From an uncultured SAR116 cluster alpha proteobacterium (lineage in GTDB: Bacteria > Pseudomonadota > Alphaproteobacteria > Puniceispirillales > Marisalimonadaceae), in assembly GCA_902537945.1 (NCBI GenBank), contig CACBDG010000008.1, positions 1-64,000 on the forward strand: a stretch of 64,000 bases of DNA. The letters run 5' to 3'. The translations under genes and the position numbers were made by a program. Numbering within the stretch: position 1 is the first letter of the stretch; each line of letters begins with the position of its first letter. The notes under the pieces were generated by a model. It made no database searches and had not been told where the DNA came from. It worked only from the letters and a program-made list of their open reading frames with translations. Positions 63,154 to 64,000 of this stretch are shown in pieces.

Positions 63154-64000
63154 TTATTCTTTTTCCATCATATTTTTAAATACGCTGGAAACTCGACCTG
63201 CCTCGTCACCAACTATCATTCTAATTACAGCAACTTTATCATCATAAGTATTAGCTGTATCTAACATCTCAGCTGATATGGCCGCTTTTTTTGGTTTTAA
63301 TTTTGCTTTTATATCTTCAAGAGATTCACCTTCTTGTACTTCAATTTTGTCATCTACTTCGTCATCATCGTCAGAAGCCATCGCACTAGGTCCAGATGTA
63401 TAACCAGCTGGAACAAGAACTCTTTTCAATAAAGGGTGTAATGCTCCAAATATAACAATTGCCAAAATTAGTACTGTTGCTAATTGTTGAAGAAGTTCTT
63501 GTACAGATTCATTTTCATACCACGGAGCTTCATCAGCCTCAAGAATGTCTACAAAAGGACTGCTTGTTACAGTAACACTATCTCCTCTTGCTTCGTCGAA
63601 TCCAAGAGCTTCTTGAACAAGAGATTTTATCTCTAATAACTTATCATCACTTAACTTTTCAAAAGAAATAACTCCTTCTGGATTTATAGTTTTCTTTTCA
63701 CGAATAATCACTGCAGCTTTTATTTTTTTTATTTCTCCATATTGAGCCTTAGTAGTTTCAACTTTTCTACTAACTTCATAATTTTTTACAGAAGTTTGAC
63801 TTCTTTGTTTCAAACTTCCCCCAACTTCTTTACCTTCTGGAACTTGGGTCTTTAAATCAGGGGCTAAAGGAGGAGCGTTCGACAATGCTCCAGGAATACC
63901 TCTAGCTTCTGGATTTGCACTTTCATCTAATGAATTTTGTTCACTTCTAAGGGCATTACCTTTAGGATCAACGGATTCTTCAGTTATCTCTCTTTGAGTA
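63154..64000 (-). CDS. fliF: Flagellar M-ring protein FliF, C-terminal part
   Basis: The reading frame is open from the right edge to the stop at 63154, so about 281 C-terminal residues are present and the start lies outside. The visible part begins around TQREITEESVDPKG, continues RGIPGALSNAPP, then the second ring domain region, a membrane helix (LLQQLATVLILAIVIFGALH) and the acidic FliG-binding tail. An internal TTG at 63885 is not the start. First visible gene of the flagellar transcript. Confidence 0.95.
   Translation of the reverse strand, partial: TQREITEESVDPKGNALRSEQNSLDESANPEARGIPGALSNAPPLAPDLKTQVPEGKEVGGSLKQRSQTSVKNYEVSRKVETTKAQYGEIKKIKAAVIIREKKTINPEGVISFEKLSDDKLLEIKSLVQEALGFDEARGDSVTVTSSPFVDILEADEAPWYENESVQELLQQLATVLILAIVIFGALHPLLKRVLVPAGYTSGPSAMASDDDDEVDDKIEVQEGESLEDIKAKLKPKKAAISAEMLDTANTYDDKVAVIRMIVGDEAGRVSSVFKNMMEKE

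Noticed and set aside
63154-63885. Separate 243-residue gene starting at 63885
   Set aside because: The apparent start is an internal TTG; the frame continues to the window edge with FliF sequence, so it is the C-terminal part of fliF.

Overview
The window is a dense, AT-rich (roughly 30% G+C by eye) bacterial chromosome segment with short spacers and many 1-17 bp gene overlaps. Gene content and order point to an alphaproteobacterium with a streamlined, probably marine, genome. The evidence is a DUF1127 gene followed by a CCUCC-loop (Cuckoo/CcsR-type) RNA, an EipB-family protein, an HdaA-type DnaA homologue, a pyrB/degenerate-pyrC pair followed by plsY-topA-rnr-rpmG, and the run alr-mlaE-mlaF-radA-cvpA-purF-SDR. 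I cannot place it more precisely from sequence alone. I saw no tRNA, rRNA, IS element, prophage or CRISPR, and no gene-free stretch reaches 300 bp.

Layout. (1) 1-9.9 kb is the most accessory-looking part. It holds the DUF1127 gene with its RNA and a strong terminator, a dihydroxyacetophenone-dioxygenase-like cupin, and a tripartite tricarboxylate transporter (tctC-tctB-tctA, minus strand). Divergent from that are a gamma-glutamyltransferase-like hydrolase and an aspartate dehydrogenase, followed by two NAD(P)-type oxidoreductases and a drug/metabolite exporter. Together these look like uptake and breakdown of a small carboxylate or amidated amino acid. (2) 9.9-28.5 kb is housekeeping: gatCAB, ruvX, pyrB, a non-catalytic-looking pyrC, plsY, topA, rnr, rpmG, eipB, rnd, hdaA, an AI-2E-family permease, a DUF2066 protein, purM, a tiny cytochrome-oxidase subunit IV-like gene and ndk. 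(3) 28.6-42 kb covers the envelope and lipids: pepA, lptF-lptG-surA-pdxA-rsmA, the operon fabD-fabG-acpP-fabF-mltG-gmk, and rpsF-rpsR-rplI. (4) 42-50.4 kb is dnaB, alr, mlaE, mlaF, radA, cvpA, purF and an SDR gene. (5) 50.4-64 kb is one minus-strand flagellar cluster read fliF-G-H-I-J-K-L-M-N, then fliO-P-Q-R-flhB, then four small uncharacterised genes. fliF runs off the right edge.

Most notable signals. An intact two-hairpin CCUCC-loop RNA lies directly behind the DUF1127 gene, as in the Rhodobacter CcaF1-CcsR locus. Two sigma-54 type promoters, one matching the consensus exactly, sit in the two larger spacers of the flagellar cluster and divide it into fliK-L-M-N and fliO-P-Q-R-flhB units. 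The four-gene tail behind flhB is a candidate for undescribed flagellum- or envelope-linked functions. I did not find a convincing wholly new multi-gene system; most of the window is recognisable core genome.
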